A stretch of DNA of 64,000 nt from Lycorma delicatula (taxonomy: Eukaryota; Arthropoda; Insecta; Hemiptera; Fulgoridae): the NCBI RefSeq assembly GCF_047948215.1, contig NC_134456.1:193237034-193301033 (forward strand), given 5' to 3'. Numbering within the stretch: position 1 is the stretch's first letter; each line of letters begins with the position of its first letter. The notes beneath the pieces were generated by a model, which ran no database searches, was not told where the DNA came from, and saw nothing but the letters and a program-made list of their open reading frames with translations. Below are positions 1 through 12,828 of the stretch, piece by piece. The translations under genes were made by a program, and so were the position numbers.

Positions 1-1364
1 AAAAAAACCTAATCTTTTAAATGCCACATAAGAAAAAACCAACCAAGATCTATAATAAAAAAGGAATGTCAGATTAAATTGAAAATATTCTAATTCTGAA
101 TTTTCCCATTTTACAGGATACGAGGTAGACAATCTGTTAAAAATTAAGCCTTTATATTAACTATAACAGGATTCTGAATAGTTACGATAAATTAGTAAAT
201 CTTCATTTTGAAAAGTACTGGGTAATAGGTACTTCCTAGAATTGAATATTAATCGGAAAATCACTCCATGCAAACTGTATAAATTATTTGATTATGATAA
301 ACAGAAGTCCTCATTAACTGATTACTGTAGGATTGTTAAAGAGGATGTAATTTTTTGAACTCTTTAGTTAAATCTGTCAATCATTTTAATACAAAAAGAA
401 AAACTACAGTAAGCTAATCAAATAAACTTAGCTAACTTAAGTAATATTAAAAATAAAATAATTGTGATTACATAATATATCTTGTTTCAATCAGCAATAA
501 CAGTAATCTTTTTTAATCCCATACCTTCAAAACACTAGGAACAAATTCATCTCAGGCTCAACTTTGTTACTATGATACATCCCGTAAAAGATTCATACCT
601 TACTCAAATCACAATTCTTAATTAACATAAGCATTAATAAACAAAATGTAATTACTCTAAAAATAATAAACCCCTGATACTTAACAGTTATATAACTTCT
701 AGCAATAAACATTATCTGCATATTAAACAATGGAATAAAATAGTAGCTCCAACAGGACTACTTTCTCATTTTATCATAAATGGCAACTTTGGAGAAAAGA
801 TTAAGGAATTAAATATTTTGTACCGTAACCATCTTAATATTTAATTAAAGTGAAACAGTTAAAATACTATGTATTATGTCTACTTTGAAAGAACACATCA
901 TAATAATAATGTAATAGTAAATTTTCAAGAATTTAAATAAGATACGTATAATAGTACTTAACTGAGAGATTTTAACAGACATGAACTAGCTAAAAACCCA
1001 TATTCAACTGAAGTGTTCAAACAAAAAGTATATCAAAAATTTATTGACGTCAATAAACACTAATGCATTTGTTCATATTTTAACCACATTAACTTAACAA
1101 TATTGTTAAATCCATCAAAATATTGGAACAAACGAAAGTAACTAATTTCGAATTATCACTATTAGAAATGACAACACGGACAAAACCAATAAGTAGCTCG
1201 CGTCAGATAGTGTAATCTTGTTAGCAAATACCAAACATTACTCATAATTCGATAAGGTTAACAAGGTAATAAAAATTAGTTCCTAGAACCCATAGCATCA
1301 CTTATTAAAACATAACGTATAGTAATACATTAAAACTAGAATAAAATAACAAAAAATAACTTAC
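1..1364 (-). other. Ssdp first intron (5' part)
   Basis: AT-rich DNA downstream of the Ssdp exon on the minus strand, beginning with a GTAAGT splice donor (reverse complement of 1359-1364). I see no second exon, so the rest of the gene should lie beyond the left edge. CpG is scarce (4 in bases 1-600 by hand count), rising from about 1140 towards the exon. Confidence 0.6.
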
Positions 1365-1420
1365 TTTTCACGAGCCTGTGCATCTGAAGGAACTGCCGAA
1401 CCTTTCCCTTTCGCATACAT
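1365..1420 (-). CDS. Ssdp: Ssdp/SSBP first coding exon (partial gene)
   Basis: On the minus strand an ATG at 1420-1418 opens MYAKGKGSAVPSDAQAREK, the conserved N-terminus of the sequence-specific single-stranded-DNA-binding protein family (Drosophila Ssdp, vertebrate SSBP2/3/4). These nuclear proteins bind LIM-domain-binding protein (Chip/LDB) and stabilise LIM-homeodomain and Wnt enhanceosome complexes. The exon has 18 complete codons plus AA of the lysine codon; the next bases are a canonical GTAAGT donor, so the intron is phase 2. In the family the following residues form the LisH domain, which must be encoded by the next exon outside the window. The ORF is too short for routine ORF calling. 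Recognition rests on the near-complete match of 19 residues, the correct start and the splice donor at the expected place. Upstream lies a CpG-richer, promoter-like segment. Confidence 0.88.
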
Positions 1421-1760
1421 ATTCACTTATATTACAAATTCTCACATTCAAAATGGCATCCGTCAGATTACCAATACCTTTTGAAATATCGTGTCCATTT
1501 TAATGGTATGTCTGAGCTAATGATGATGAAAACAACCTAACAGATTCTTACACAATTCATAAACTAATAAGATCTATCAAACCTAAACACGCACAGTTTG
1601 CGTAAGCAAGTGAAGAGAAAGATAGCAGCCGCCATTTGGTTAAACGATTATAGAGCACGCAGATCATTCTTCTGAAACTACTCCCCATGAATTTAAATCT
1701 ATAAAGAAAGAAATCTTGTTTTTTAGCTAGAATAATAAGCCTACATATAACAAAATTAAA
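1421..1760 (-). promoter_or_regulatory. Ssdp 5' UTR / promoter region
   Basis: Sequence directly upstream of the Ssdp start on the minus strand. By hand count 1141-1740 has about 16 CpG, against 4 in 1-600, which marks a local island. At 1628-1637 the minus strand reads AAATGGCGGC, matching the core of YY1/Pho sites that are frequent just downstream of metazoan transcription starts. The transcription start itself cannot be placed from sequence. Confidence 0.5.
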
Positions 1761-4629
1761 CAAGATTGTATTAAAAAACATTATACAACAAGTAATCTGT
1801 AATTATCTTCTGCTATAAAATAATATATAATTAAATATGACATTTGCTGAGCTCAACGTAGGGGGGTAATCCACTGATTAGAACAGCCCGAATGGACACT
1901 TTGAAGCAAGAGCAACGGTTTCATGTGTGTAAAAGACAATATCACACAGCTTGCTCTTCGGGGTCCCATGATAATTTGAAATAAAATAAATAAATATACA
2001 GTTCTCTTCTATATTGAAGGATCTAAGTCATAAAAACAGTTTCTGACAGCCATTTTCAGCTTATCATCATTAATTAGTCACAGATGAGAAATTCTTTTTC
2101 TTTGATTAGGCCCAAAGGGAGTTGTTATAAATTGTTAAGTTTGGATTTATAGGCAGCTACTGAGCCCCTACCATTCTACCTTTCAAAATGTTTGTTTAAA
2201 AAATCTTATCGACAAAATATAATGAGCTGGCATTCCATTTTGATATAAATTGCCAGTTAATTCCATACCAGTCAGTTGAAGCTATTCTTATTTAATTTGA
2301 CTTCAGCGAAATTAAATTAATTTGTTTTTTTTTTAAGTTAGAAACTTATCTTTACTAACATCTCTTCTGACCCTAAGAAATAATTAACAAAGGAGAGGAT
2401 GTAGGCAATTTTGTAGGCAATCAAAGATACAACTTATTGTCTTTTTTTCAGTGAGAGATTTATTCCACCTCAATTTTTGGAAAAATAACCATGCAAATAA
2501 TTTATATAAACATAGACATACACAAACAATGGATATATCTGTATTTAACATTTTTCTGTTCTCATATATTCAATCCAATAAATTTTTAAGTAATTAATGT
2601 TATTAATCTACCCTTTTTTAAAATAAACACATCACTAGCTGCAATTTATCAGTCAGATAAATAATTTTCTGTAGTGCTAAGCAGCTGATGGTTCATATAA
2701 CACCAGTGTGGTTGGTATACATTAACAAAATAATTATACAGACAATTGACACTTAATAATAACATAAGTATAAATTGCCAACATTTTTTTTTCTTAAAAT
2801 TACGCAGATATTCTATTCTTAAAACAATATAGCAAAAATATTTTTTTTAAAGTCATAACTTAAATATAAATTTTAAAAAAGAAAAAATGAGACTCAAAGT
2901 AGACAAAAATCTTGAGATTTAAAGATACAATTTATTATTTTTTTTTAAATTAGTTTTCTGGAGCTGTTCTCTTAAACGGGTACATTTTGAATTTTTCTTT
3001 GTTGAAAATTCAACCCGTTCTTCAACATTATTAGATTTCTTTACTTGAGTTAATATTATAAAATTCTATATTCATACATATGGGTTATTTTCTTATAAAA
3101 TAGAAGCCACTGCTTGCTCAAATGTTTTGACCAAACTGAATGTAAAGAATCCTTCATGTGAAAAAAACTATGGTACCCCTTCAATAGAACAGCATCACTT
3201 TTTTTACATAGACAGTGAAAACCCCTGAGTAAAAATAGTTATAAAAGTAGTAAGTTATAATATTGTTTTTTAAATTCACAAACTTATAAAAGGAACACTA
3301 ATTTTCAGAAATCTAGAGATTGTAAAGCTGGAAACTATACAGTTTTGTATATTAGCCAGTAACAATCACAAACTACATTGAAATTGCCTGAGTAAAACTA
3401 ACTAAATTTTTATATACATCACTATGTCACATTTAACAAAATAATAAATCCTACACTGAAAGTGGAATCTAAAAAGAATAGTCGCTTATTCTTAAAATAT
3501 ATAGTAAAATCCCTTCTAAGGGCCTTATTATGTATCTGTTGCCATTTTTAATGACTTACCGCACTAATTAAAAAAAAATCTTCTCATCAATTTATTTAAA
3601 ATAGAAATTTATTTGTTTTCTGTTGGTATTATAAGGTGCAAATAGTAAGATATGAGAAAAAATTATTGGAAGTTTGATGTAAAAAATACTTCAGTATTAC
3701 GGAAAGTTTAAAAAAGTATTAAGTATTTAGTGCCACTTCCGCATTGCTGATCTTAATTACAATAAATAAATAACATTAAACAAAAATGGCTAACAATGAG
3801 GAAATACTCTTATAAATGAGAACAGCACTACAGACTAATGAACAGTTAATTCAAAACAGGAAATCAATTCTGTGTCTAGAAGCTGCATTTCAATATGATT
3901 GGTACATACTGATAGAAATTAGAGATTAAAATTCTACTACATAATCTACTATGAGATAACTTAGTATTAGAGAACGAGAAAAAATGTATCTTAACAAGCC
4001 CACACCTCATTAAATATAAGGCTAAGCACAATAACAAGACCTTACTAATTTCAAACCCTCTAATCTACAGGTACATAGATAATTTAATACATAAATAGAA
4101 ATAATTACTGGAATATTTTATGCTTTGAAGTCAGCATATATTAAAGATTAATTAAGTAAAAAAAAAAAATGGTTCATTTCCACAGAAAAGTTACTCTCTT
4201 TAAAAGGGCACTATTTTTTTGTTGTTTAATATTGGGGGTGGCAATATTTTTTGACATTTTAACTTCAGTTTTACAGGACTGTGCTAGTTTACAGCACTAT
4301 TACAAAATGGGTAACTTCCCTTAAATTAACAGCATCTGTTTTTCAGGATTTAATGACAAATTGTGCAAGAAGTTAAGCCTCAAGAATTTGTATAACCTCA
4401 ACAGTTTTGCATATCCATGTGTATTATCCTTAAATAATAATCTACAGATGTTGCAAACCTTATTTATCCCAGAAGAAACACACTTTGGTAATGTACAGTA
4501 GTTCTGTAAATAAATAAATATTGCATTATTGGAGTGGTGTAAACCCATATGAACTGAATATCAAGCCCTTACGTAGTGACTATGTCACTGTGTGATGAGG
4601 GTTACTATCAGGAGTCGTGAAATTATTAT
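1761..4629. other. AT-rich non-coding stretch
   Basis: No exon with recognisable protein similarity on either strand. A higher-complexity block at about 1840-1985 runs into an A-rich tail (AAATAAAATAAATAAATA at 1979-1996) and could be an old retroposon, but has no tRNA A/B boxes. The rest is AT-rich with almost no CpG. It could hold 3' UTR or intron of the neighbouring filamin gene; nothing proves this. Confidence 0.4.
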
Positions 4630-5090
4630 TAAAATAAATATATGTTTTTAGTGGATGACAAGGGCATGTCTGTAACTGTCATCAGTGAACGTTACTTAAA
4701 AATATTGTAAAACTTCTTTATTCATTAAGTACGGATGCTGGAAATGTGTATGGACCATTTATGTTTCCAATAAGACTGTGCTCATGACCAGAATATTCAT
4801 GAATTTTTTACAACGGACCTTTCCACAGAGACTGATTTCATATCACGATGACTTGGCCGGCCTGGTCCTCTCATCTAACATAAGTTGATTTTTTTATTAT
4901 GGAAGTACCTCATGCAAGAAGTCATTCAAATATGTAGTGCCACCAATTGGAATTAAAGGAATGCATCAGAGCTGCCATCATCAATTTCCCTAACTATTTG
5001 TAATGACAAATAATGGAGAGCTCCTGATATTGCTTAGAAGAATGTGTGGTGCACGGGATGTCATTCAATAGGGGGTCATATTTAAACATT
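4630..5090 (+). mobile_element. Degenerate mariner-like transposase C-terminal half
   Basis: Broken plus-strand reading frames resemble the second half of the catalytic region of Tc1/mariner (IS630) transposases of the type common in insects. Pieces seen in order are SVTVISERY at about 4670 (family: VTVNGERY), FISR-LGRPGP at about 4825 (family: ISRxGDxxWPPRSPDLTP), LLWKYLMQEV (family: FLWGYLKExVY), and a final RRMCGARDVIQ-GVIFKH at about 5037-5090 (family: C-x-ARxGGHIExxIFKH). There are several stops and frameshifts, and the N-terminal half is missing. It is an old dead copy with no function expected. The family call is good; the subfamily is unresolved. Confidence 0.6.
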
Positions 5091-6310
5091 AAATGATAAT
5101 TGGATTTTTGTACCTTGTATTTGACATAGATTTTATTTTATTAATACACTGCAACACTACTACAACCGTTATACGTTTTTTTTAATATTAATTTTCTTTG
5201 AACAAAAGAGTTTAAATTTATACATAAAACTTGCAATAAGAACTACAGACTTCCTCTACTTGAAATAATTTAATGATTTTAAAAAATTATATCAAGAAGG
5301 CAGAATTTTAATATAATCTTTAAATAAAAAGATCCAACAATGTTAACTACCAAAGAACTAGAAATAATTAACACACAAAGTAATCAAAAGCCATCTTCTA
5401 GAAATAAAAAAATTCACATTCTAGTAATAGAAAAACAGAAAGAAAGTTTGTGCATGAAGCAGTTTGACACCACCACAAGAAAAAACACAAGAATATTGAA
5501 AAGATTAAAGAAGGGGTTAAAAATGTAGAATAAATTAACAATGTCCTTATGCATAACATCAGAGAAAAGAACTAGTAATTTTTAAACCACATAGATTAGT
5601 CATTAAAACAGAAAAAAAATTCATGATAAATTTGTTGACTGTTTACAGTGCAACAATAAACAATTATAAACCATTTATAAAAGACCAACATTTACAGTTA
5701 CAGATCATGTACCTTAAACATTACAGAAATAGCTGATTGTGAAAAAAATAAAATCATTATAAATAAAGTCCTTATAAATATGAACGGAAACAAGAGATAT
5801 GATTTGTAGTGACAGAGATCACAATTAGAGATTGACTGACTAATGTGATGAGACATTTGTAACATGCGATACATGATTTTAATCTGTTTTTTATGCTGAA
5901 AACGAATATGAACTTAGAATCTTTTTATCACCCACCATTTTTGAAAAATTTTTTAAATTTCAATTAAAGGATTTTTTTTCATTTTTCAATGTGTAGTTAG
6001 TATTTTAAGCTCCTATAATGTATTTTGTTAGCTCATTTTTATAGCTTAACTTTGTTAACATAATTTGTAAGCTATAAATAAACGATACTAGACAAAGAAT
6101 TAAATCATATCATAGTCATATATTATGACATCATATCAAATTCTGAAAAGTGAGCCTTCATGGACAAGATTAATCATGTCTGTGCAGGTAAAAACATGTA
6201 GCTGTAAACACAGCTGTGTTGTTTGTATTAAGCACTGGATTTAGAAATGAATTAATTTTGTTCAGTCTTATCACTGTCTTAAGTTTGTTGACAGTGGACT
6301 GTCATAATAA
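5091..6310. other. AT-rich non-coding stretch
   Basis: No recognisable coding or RNA gene. A short lysine-rich open frame at 5340-5528 has no family signature and typical AT-rich composition, so I do not call it a gene. Confidence 0.5.
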
Positions 6311-6319
6311 TTTGAAATT

Positions 6320-7538
6320 GTGTAAACGATGTGGATGCCTTTTGTTATGTATGTGGTGAGTTTACCATAAAACCAAATAAAAAAAACATTACACCTTTAA
6401 TTAAAAAAGCATATCATTTGTAATTTCAGTGTAAAACTGGTGATCAGGATAAAACGTGGGCTCCTCATTTAGTATGCACTAATTATTCTGTATATTTAAG
6501 AGGATGGCTGTAAGGTAGACGGAAGGCTTTGCCATTTGGTGTACCTATGGTTTGGCATGAACCAAAGAATCATGTAATCAATTGTTACTTTTGTTTAACG
6601 AGCGTGTCTGGAATTTCGAAAAAATCTAAACATAATGTAAAATATCCTTCATTGCAATCTACAATCAGGCCTGTACCTCACAGTGAAATTATTTCAGTTC
6701 CTGAGCCACCTGCGAGTGTATTTCGAATGCAGCGATGAAGAATCAGGCAGTACTGAAGAAGACAACAATGATTTTGATTTTGAATTATCTTCCAATAAGC
6801 CGCATCTTATATCACAAGGTGAATTAAATGACTCAGTTAGAGATTTAAATTTATCAAATAATATGGTTTACTGCACAAATTTTGGTGCGCTTATGTTGCA
6901 CTTAGGACAAGTTCATAAACCTGAGGGCTGGCGCCTTTTCATAGATTCATCCAAATATAGTTTAAAAGTGGTTCTACTACACAATGGTAACAAATATCCT
7001 TGATACCAGTTGCTTGTAGTATTAATTTGAAAGAGACATATGATGTGATGAAAGACGTTCTTGAAAAAATAAATTATAAAAAACATAGCTGGAACATATG
7101 TGGTGATTTGAAACTTATAGCTATTTTGTTAGGCATGCAGTTAGGCTAAACTAAGTACATGTGTTTTCTTGATGAATGGGACAGCCGAGCTAGGGATAAA
7201 CATTATGTTATCAAAGAGTGCAAGAAATGAGACAACTTAACTCCAAAGGGGAAAAATATTATTTATGAGCCCTTAGTTTAACCCAAAAAAATACTTTACC
7301 CCCTCACCATATCAAGCTAGGACTAATGAAAAATTTTATAAAAGTAATGAAGGATATGCCTGGATTTTTGTACATCAGGCAGAAATTTCCGAATGTAAGT
7401 GAAAGAAAAATGAAATAAGGTATATTTGTTGGTCCTCAAATAAGAGAGTTGGTCAAAGATGATGTATTTAACTCAATGTTAAATAATGTAGATAGTGCAG
7501 CTTCGGCTTCATTTAAAGACGTTTGCAAAAGTTTTCTT
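6320..7538 (+). mobile_element. Unclassified arthropod TE-like protein gene, copy 1 (broken)
   Basis: Fragments of a protein family I recognise as repetitive in insect genomes but cannot place in a transposon superfamily. It begins with a CYVCGE zinc-finger-like pair (about 6338), continues through GDQDKTWAPH, MVWHEPKNHVINCYFCL (about 6547), an acidic stretch, WRLFIDSSKYSLKVVLLHNG (about 6930) and a CGDLK-ILLGMQLG segment, and stops near 7538. The Cys pairs CxxC...CxxC suggest zinc binding. Stop codons and frameshifts interrupt it, and a middle piece present in copy 2 (17.9 kb) is deleted after DLNLS. The 3' part is cut off where an R1-type LINE in opposite orientation begins. The two copies give a within-window paralogue comparison. 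Function is unknown. Confidence 0.6.
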
Positions 7539-7539
7539 T

Positions 7540-9605
7540 TACTTCCACTGCCTTGCGAGATATCGTCCGACAGGCGGACGATATCCGCAGGCCGCACTTC
7601 CAGTATAGCGAGTCCCTTGTACCTGCCTTATCTTAACACACTAGTCCAAATCTCCGCACCATATAATAACAAAGGGTACGTCACGCTCAACAGAAGCATA
7701 CTCCTCTGCTCACTATGTCCTCTTGTGTTGGGGAGGAGAACCGCAACCGCATACATTACTCTTTCTGCTTTCTCTCTGGCCTGCAAGATATTGGTCCCAA
7801 ATCTAAGCCATATCCCCAAATATCTGATGGCAGGCTTAGACACAATCCTCCTTCAATCCAGTTCAACGATCAGGGTTGGGTGTCGTTTCCTAGTAGTAAT
7901 TAAGACTAGCTCTGTCTTTTCTGGCGCTAGTTTCAATCCTACACCAGCCATCCAGGCACTAACGGCTCGATATGAAGTCTGAATTTTGTCAGCAATATCC
8001 TTCTTAGTGGCTGCACTAACCGCTAGCGCGACATCATCAGCATATCCAAAAATGGAGACCGGAAAAGGGATCCGCGGTACCTCATCGTACGCAGCATTCC
8101 ACAGGGTCAGTTCAAGGACCGATCTCTGCGGAACACCTTGATCGACACTTCTCTCTAAAGTGTTATTCTCAGAAGCGTATTAAGCCTCCTTTCCGAGATA
8201 TGACAATATCATCTAATTAAATAACAAGGGACCTGAAGGTTCACCGATGCTGAGGCAATGGTGGTGTGAGAAACGCAATTAAACGCGTTCCTCACATCTA
8301 ACGCCACCATCACGAACATCTTCCTTTCAGTAACTATGGTACAGGTCGCATCCGTAATCTCCTCCACCGCGTCCAATGCAGAATTTCCAGCTCGGAAGCC
8401 AAATTTTCTCATCGAAAAGCCACTAGAGTAGGACAAGACGTTGTCTCTTCCAAAGTTCAGGGAAGAGCCCCTCTTCCAAACAGTCATTATATGTCTCTAG
8501 AGAAACATCTACATGTGTCACAATTGCCAACTTGGCCACTAAATTTGGCGAGGCATCCGGGCCTGGGGCCTTATCACGCATTAGGCGTTCCACTGCCTGA
8601 ACAAATTCCTCTTTAGTAAACGGCAGAGGACTTCCTACCTCATCTACATCCAGAAATACCTCTTCTCCATGGGGGAAACCACCATTAATTACAACCTGTA
8701 CCTCCTCGACTACTGGGGCAGCACGAGCTCTCGGTTTATGGACTAGGATTTTATAAGGCCTATCCCACGGGTCATTCTCTATCTCCTGGATTAATTTTCG
8801 CTAACAAGCCCATTTAGAGTCCTTTATAAGTTTCCGGAGCTCTCTCCAACACTCCTTGCACCTATTTGTGCAGTGCTGTCTGGCTGAGTTGTACACTCTC
8901 TAAGCCTCCCGTCTGGCCCTCAGACATTGTTTTCGCTTTTACACGATCTCCTCGGTCTACCAATAAGCCAACCTCAGTAACTTTGCAAAAGTTCCTCAGT
9001 AAATGCATGAAAGTCAATTCTTCTCACGGACCAGCAATGTATCAGGGGCCCTCCAGGCCCTCTGTCTATTGTCCTCCACGGTCATACATATCACCTGGTG
9101 GTCACTTCCAGTAAAATCTTCCGATACCCGCCAGTCACCAATCCTCGCCGCGAGGGTGAGGATGGCAAAGGTAACACCAATGGTCGATCCAAAGGTGCCT
9201 CTCCAGTAGGTAAAAGTGTCCCCCTCATTAATAAACATTAACTCCAGGGATGCAGCCATTTCAGTCAGCAATCTTCCCCATGTGTCCGTTCTGGCAAGTG
9301 CTGAGTGATTCAAATTTATCTGAACAAGCTTCATTTCTGGGTAGAAGAATGTCTGGTCCTCCCCGGTTCACGGTACTCCATGTAGTTGCAAGACCCTTTG
9401 GGCACGCAGCAGCACCAGTGCAGTCCCCCTCAGTCTTACATGTCAGGCACTAGGTCTCTCCACGCACTCAACAGCTCGATGGCCCTCTTCACCACAGTTA
9501 AAACAGCTGGGTGTTTTCCCTGTTTAAGCCACTACAATTTCTGGTGAGGTGCCCCAATTCGAAGCATCTATAGCATTTCAATGTTGCCTCAATAGTATCC
9601 CTTTT
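7540..9605 (-). mobile_element. R1-clade non-LTR retrotransposon, decayed (gag zinc knuckles, endonuclease, RT)
   Basis: Read on the minus strand from right to left, domains occur in LINE order. Three Cys-rich knuckles of the ORF1 product lie at about 9590-9440 (CYRCFELGHLTRNC, then CFNCGEEGHRAVEC). The start of an AP-type endonuclease is MKLVQINLNHS at 9334, with its end GSDHQ near 9100. A reverse transcriptase follows, with ALDVRNAFN at about 8310 and YADD near 8040, and a C-terminal part with KYLGIW-like IRYLGIWL and LLYGAEIW (7843-7650). These are hallmarks of the R1 clade. Most of the endonuclease middle is deleted and there are many frameshifts. By hand 7561-8160 has about 29 CpG, high for this CpG-poor half of the window. 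It sits against copy 1 of the unclassified element. Confidence 0.75.
7559..7585. repeat. Perfect 11-bp inverted repeat inside the R1 remnant
   Basis: GATATCGTCCG at 7559-7569 is followed by ACAGG and CGGACGATATC at 7575-7585. One of a series of short fold-back duplications in the window. Confidence 0.9.
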
Positions 9606-9960
9606 TTAATTTTTCTTTTTTTTTAACTTAGTTTTAATTTTTTATTATATAGTTTGTATTAGTTTTAAGTTTTATTTAATTTTACTATTTTAGTTTCTAA
9701 CCTAGTTTTAAGTTTTATGTTAGTGTTTTTATTTTTTTTTATATTCTTTTAGTGCTTTTGTTATCCGTGAATGGGCCTTTTACACCCATCTCAGACCTTG
9801 TTAAATTGCATTTGTTTTTATTTTCGATTTTACCTGTGATATTAGTTTTAAGTTTTACTATTTATATATTAGATTAGTATTAATTACTGTTTTTTCATTA
9901 AAAAAAATCCGGACGATGATAACGCGGAGAAGTTTTTCACCCTCAAAAAAAAAAAATTTA
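9606..9960. other. T-rich low-complexity spacer between two LINE remnants
   Basis: Mostly T/TTTTA repeats such as AGTTTTAAGTTTTATTTAAT, with a small complex island near 9770 (GTGAATGGGCCTTTTACACC). It ends in an A-run before the plus-strand RT fragment. It may be UTR of one of the flanking elements; no coding potential seen. Confidence 0.5.
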
Positions 9961-9962
9961 AC

Positions 9963-10637
9963 AGCTAATTGAGAAGAAGAGTTCTGGCCCTGATGGGGTA
10001 ACGGTTTCAATAAGGATTGAAACCGTTACCCTCAATGCAACCGTTACCCTCAAGATTCCCTGGAGATGGTAGACATAGTCTATCACGGACTGAAAACACG
10101 AAGCTTCCCGCGGTGCTGGAAGAAATCGCGACTCGTTTTTCTTCCTAAGCCAAGGAAGAACGACCAACCGCCGGTATACCGCCGGCTGTGCCTGATCAGT
10201 AATCTGGGAAACGCTGTAGAACGGATGTTGGCGTCAGACAAAATTAATGAGGGCGTCGGCATTCACGATAAACAGTTCAGCTGCTGACAGGGGCGGTCAT
10301 CTACTAAGGCAGTGAGTAAGGTTGTTGAATGGGCGGCTAATATCAGGAGAGGCACCTGGAGAACCCGGGGTACACCAAAAATGTTAATTTTACTAGATGT
10401 GAGAAATGATTTTGGGTCCCTGCCCTGGGATGTTATTATGTTGGCTCTGAGGTCTGAGGGCATAAGCGCTTATCTCCAGTGCAAAATTAGGGAGTATCTA
10501 AGCGATAGATGGTTTACAGCCGAATCAGAAGAGAACTCTATTCGATTCCAGACTTTTGGTGAAGTACCTAAGGGCTCCGTATTGGACCCACTGTTTCGGC
10601 TGATGGTCTATGATGATGTACTCAGATTGCCATCGTG
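9963..10637 (+). mobile_element. R1-like reverse transcriptase fragment
   Basis: Plus-strand RT of a second R1-type LINE, unlike the minus-strand remnant next to it. It opens with KKSSGPDGV (about 9975-9995), the conserved KxPGPDGI motif, then has LKTRSFPRCWKKSRLVFLPKPRKND (10080-10165, family FPxxWKxAxVVLIPKPGK), YRRLCLISNLGNAVERML, LLDVRNDFGSLPWDVI (10390-10437) and EVPKGSVLDPLF (10562-10597, family GVPQGSVLGPLLF). The catalytic YADD block is missing at the right end. Several single frameshifts separate the blocks. A fold-back duplication has been inserted directly after the GPDGV motif. Dead fragment; no function expected. Confidence 0.7.
9996..10053. repeat. Perfect 16-bp inverted repeat plus tandem 15-bp copy
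   Basis: GGGTAACGGTTTCAAT (9996-10011), loop AAGG, ATTGAAACCGTTACCC (10016-10031). The right-arm piece AACCGTTACCCTCAA then occurs twice in tandem (10021-10035 and 10039-10053). It interrupts the RT reading frame after GPDGV. Confidence 0.93.
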
Positions 10638-12828
10638 AGTGCTCAGAAAGTCAATTCATATTTACTTACTTGAGATACATAAAAAAAACTACTAGAATAA
10701 ATCAAAGAAATAAAATTTACAAAAAAAAATTTGTAATATGTTTTTGAAATCATGAATAATTTTACATTCTGCCAGTAAAATAAGCTTTTCTGGTTCTGTC
10801 ACTGAAAGTTCATTAACAAAAAATAGTGTACAAGCCCAAACAGCTGAAACTTATGTGGAACTTTTTTCTCACATAGATTTTACTGACAGGAATAATAATT
10901 TTTTAACATTTACTGGTAATTTCTTCTGCTTAGCAAGTTACCTCTACCAAGTCGAGAAATTTAGCTATTGTTTTATTGTAACAAGAATAAAACTTTAGCT
11001 ACTTTCTCATACAAATGTTCATCTATAAACATATTTATTTAGAAGAAATCTTCATATTAGACAGAGGAAGATGGAACACTTGTTCCATTAATCAATTATC
11101 AGAGCAATTTTTACAAAATGTTTTTTAATCAGATTCATCAGAATCAGTTGGATTTAAGAACTCTAAAGTACACAAACAATTTTAATATACCATCGTAAAA
11201 AAGTGAACATTAAGTATATCGATAAAAATGAAACTTTAAGCTTTATAGTAAGGCCTATAATTTAACTGCTCTATGATAAAAAGCTAAATAATTAACAACA
11301 AGATGAATTTAATATCCAGAAACACACAATTTAATAAAATAGAATGAATTAAGAAGGATTCTTTTGAACTCAAGACAAGAGAATTACCTAACACAGACTT
11401 GATAAAAAATTTTATTGTATTACATGATCAAAATTTCATAAATATTTTGTACCGACTTCAGCAATACAAAAACTAATATCAAAGGGGTGCTTTCATTTTT
11501 ATTTCAATAATTTACATACAAGAATATACCAAAAGTATACCAAATACTCATCAGTATGAATGGCCTAATAATTTATTTTACGTTCTATTGATATTTAATT
11601 TTTATTATAAGTATTAAATGTATTAAGTATTAAAATATTAAACATAAATGCAAATTAAGAAAAAATAGTCAAATTTTGAAAGATTAGTGAGCCTAAATAT
11701 ATAATCTGCCTATACAATCATCAGTACTGAGATTTCTAAATGATTTAATAGTATAAAATAAATTAAAGCCTTTATTTTAGAGAAGAAAACTGCTACAGAC
11801 CAATTTTTTATTTTAAGGATTCGTAATTTTCATACTTAAAACAAAGGATCTTGAACAAAATAATTGTTGAAAGCAACAAGAAACAATAATTATTTCCAGA
11901 AAACATTGAAAAAACAATTAATCATTTTCAGAAATCATTGAAGTTAAAATAATTATGAAGATATTACTGTGAAATTTGAAGTTATACTTTCTTCATATTT
12001 TGTACCATTGACAAAACAAATAACAATAAATGTACCATTAACAATTAAAGAAAAACAAATGAACAAGGTCTAATATCAAAGAACTGTTCCAGTCTTCTTC
12101 TTCCTCTTAGAGAAGCTAATTTATCATTTTACCCACATTTAACATAGATATGGGTCAGGTGTACAATTTGGAAAGATGATCTGTATATTTAATCTTAAGA
12201 CTAGAAAGTGCAATAACTAATCAATACTTTTATGGCAATTAAAAATTAGAAAAGTCTAATTATAGTTTGGATTTATGTGATACCAACACATGATAGATGG
12301 TGCTGCCAAACTGATTATTACAGTTTTCTTTAACTTATCTTTTTGTGGAAATATATGCATTCCAAGGTATTACAATAACTTTTAGAGATACCCAGTGACC
12401 GGTTATCTAAGCTGTAATTTTTGGGATCCTAGTTTCAAATTCTAATTTCATTGCATATAGGAATGTTCCAACAAAACAGACGTCCTGTAACAATAATGGT
12501 AGCCAGAACTGACTTTGATTGGTGCAGAAGTAAAAAAAAAAAAAACACTATATAAGAGAGAACAGAAGAAAAAGAAAAAGTTAAAATAAATTTAATTAGA
12601 AAAAGAGAAAAATATTAATAAAATCACTAGCAGCGATACAACTTTCCAGATTTATATTACAGAGGCCAATTTGTTACTGAAGATGAACCGGTGTTTAACT
12701 TCAGGTAATGTGCCAAGACACTATTGCAACCTACAGGAATATGACATTAACAATTTCTGAACAATTGGCTACTCTTAATTTACACCAGACTTTAATAGTG
12801 TGGTTAAAAATAGCTGTATTACAAGACT
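10638..12828. other. AT-rich non-coding stretch
   Basis: No exon, RNA gene or transposon signature that I can support. CpG is rare, as in the rest of the left part. Confidence 0.5.

Noticed and set aside
5340..5528. 62-codon Lys-rich open frame
   Set aside because: Typical of random AT-rich sequence; nothing recognisable.
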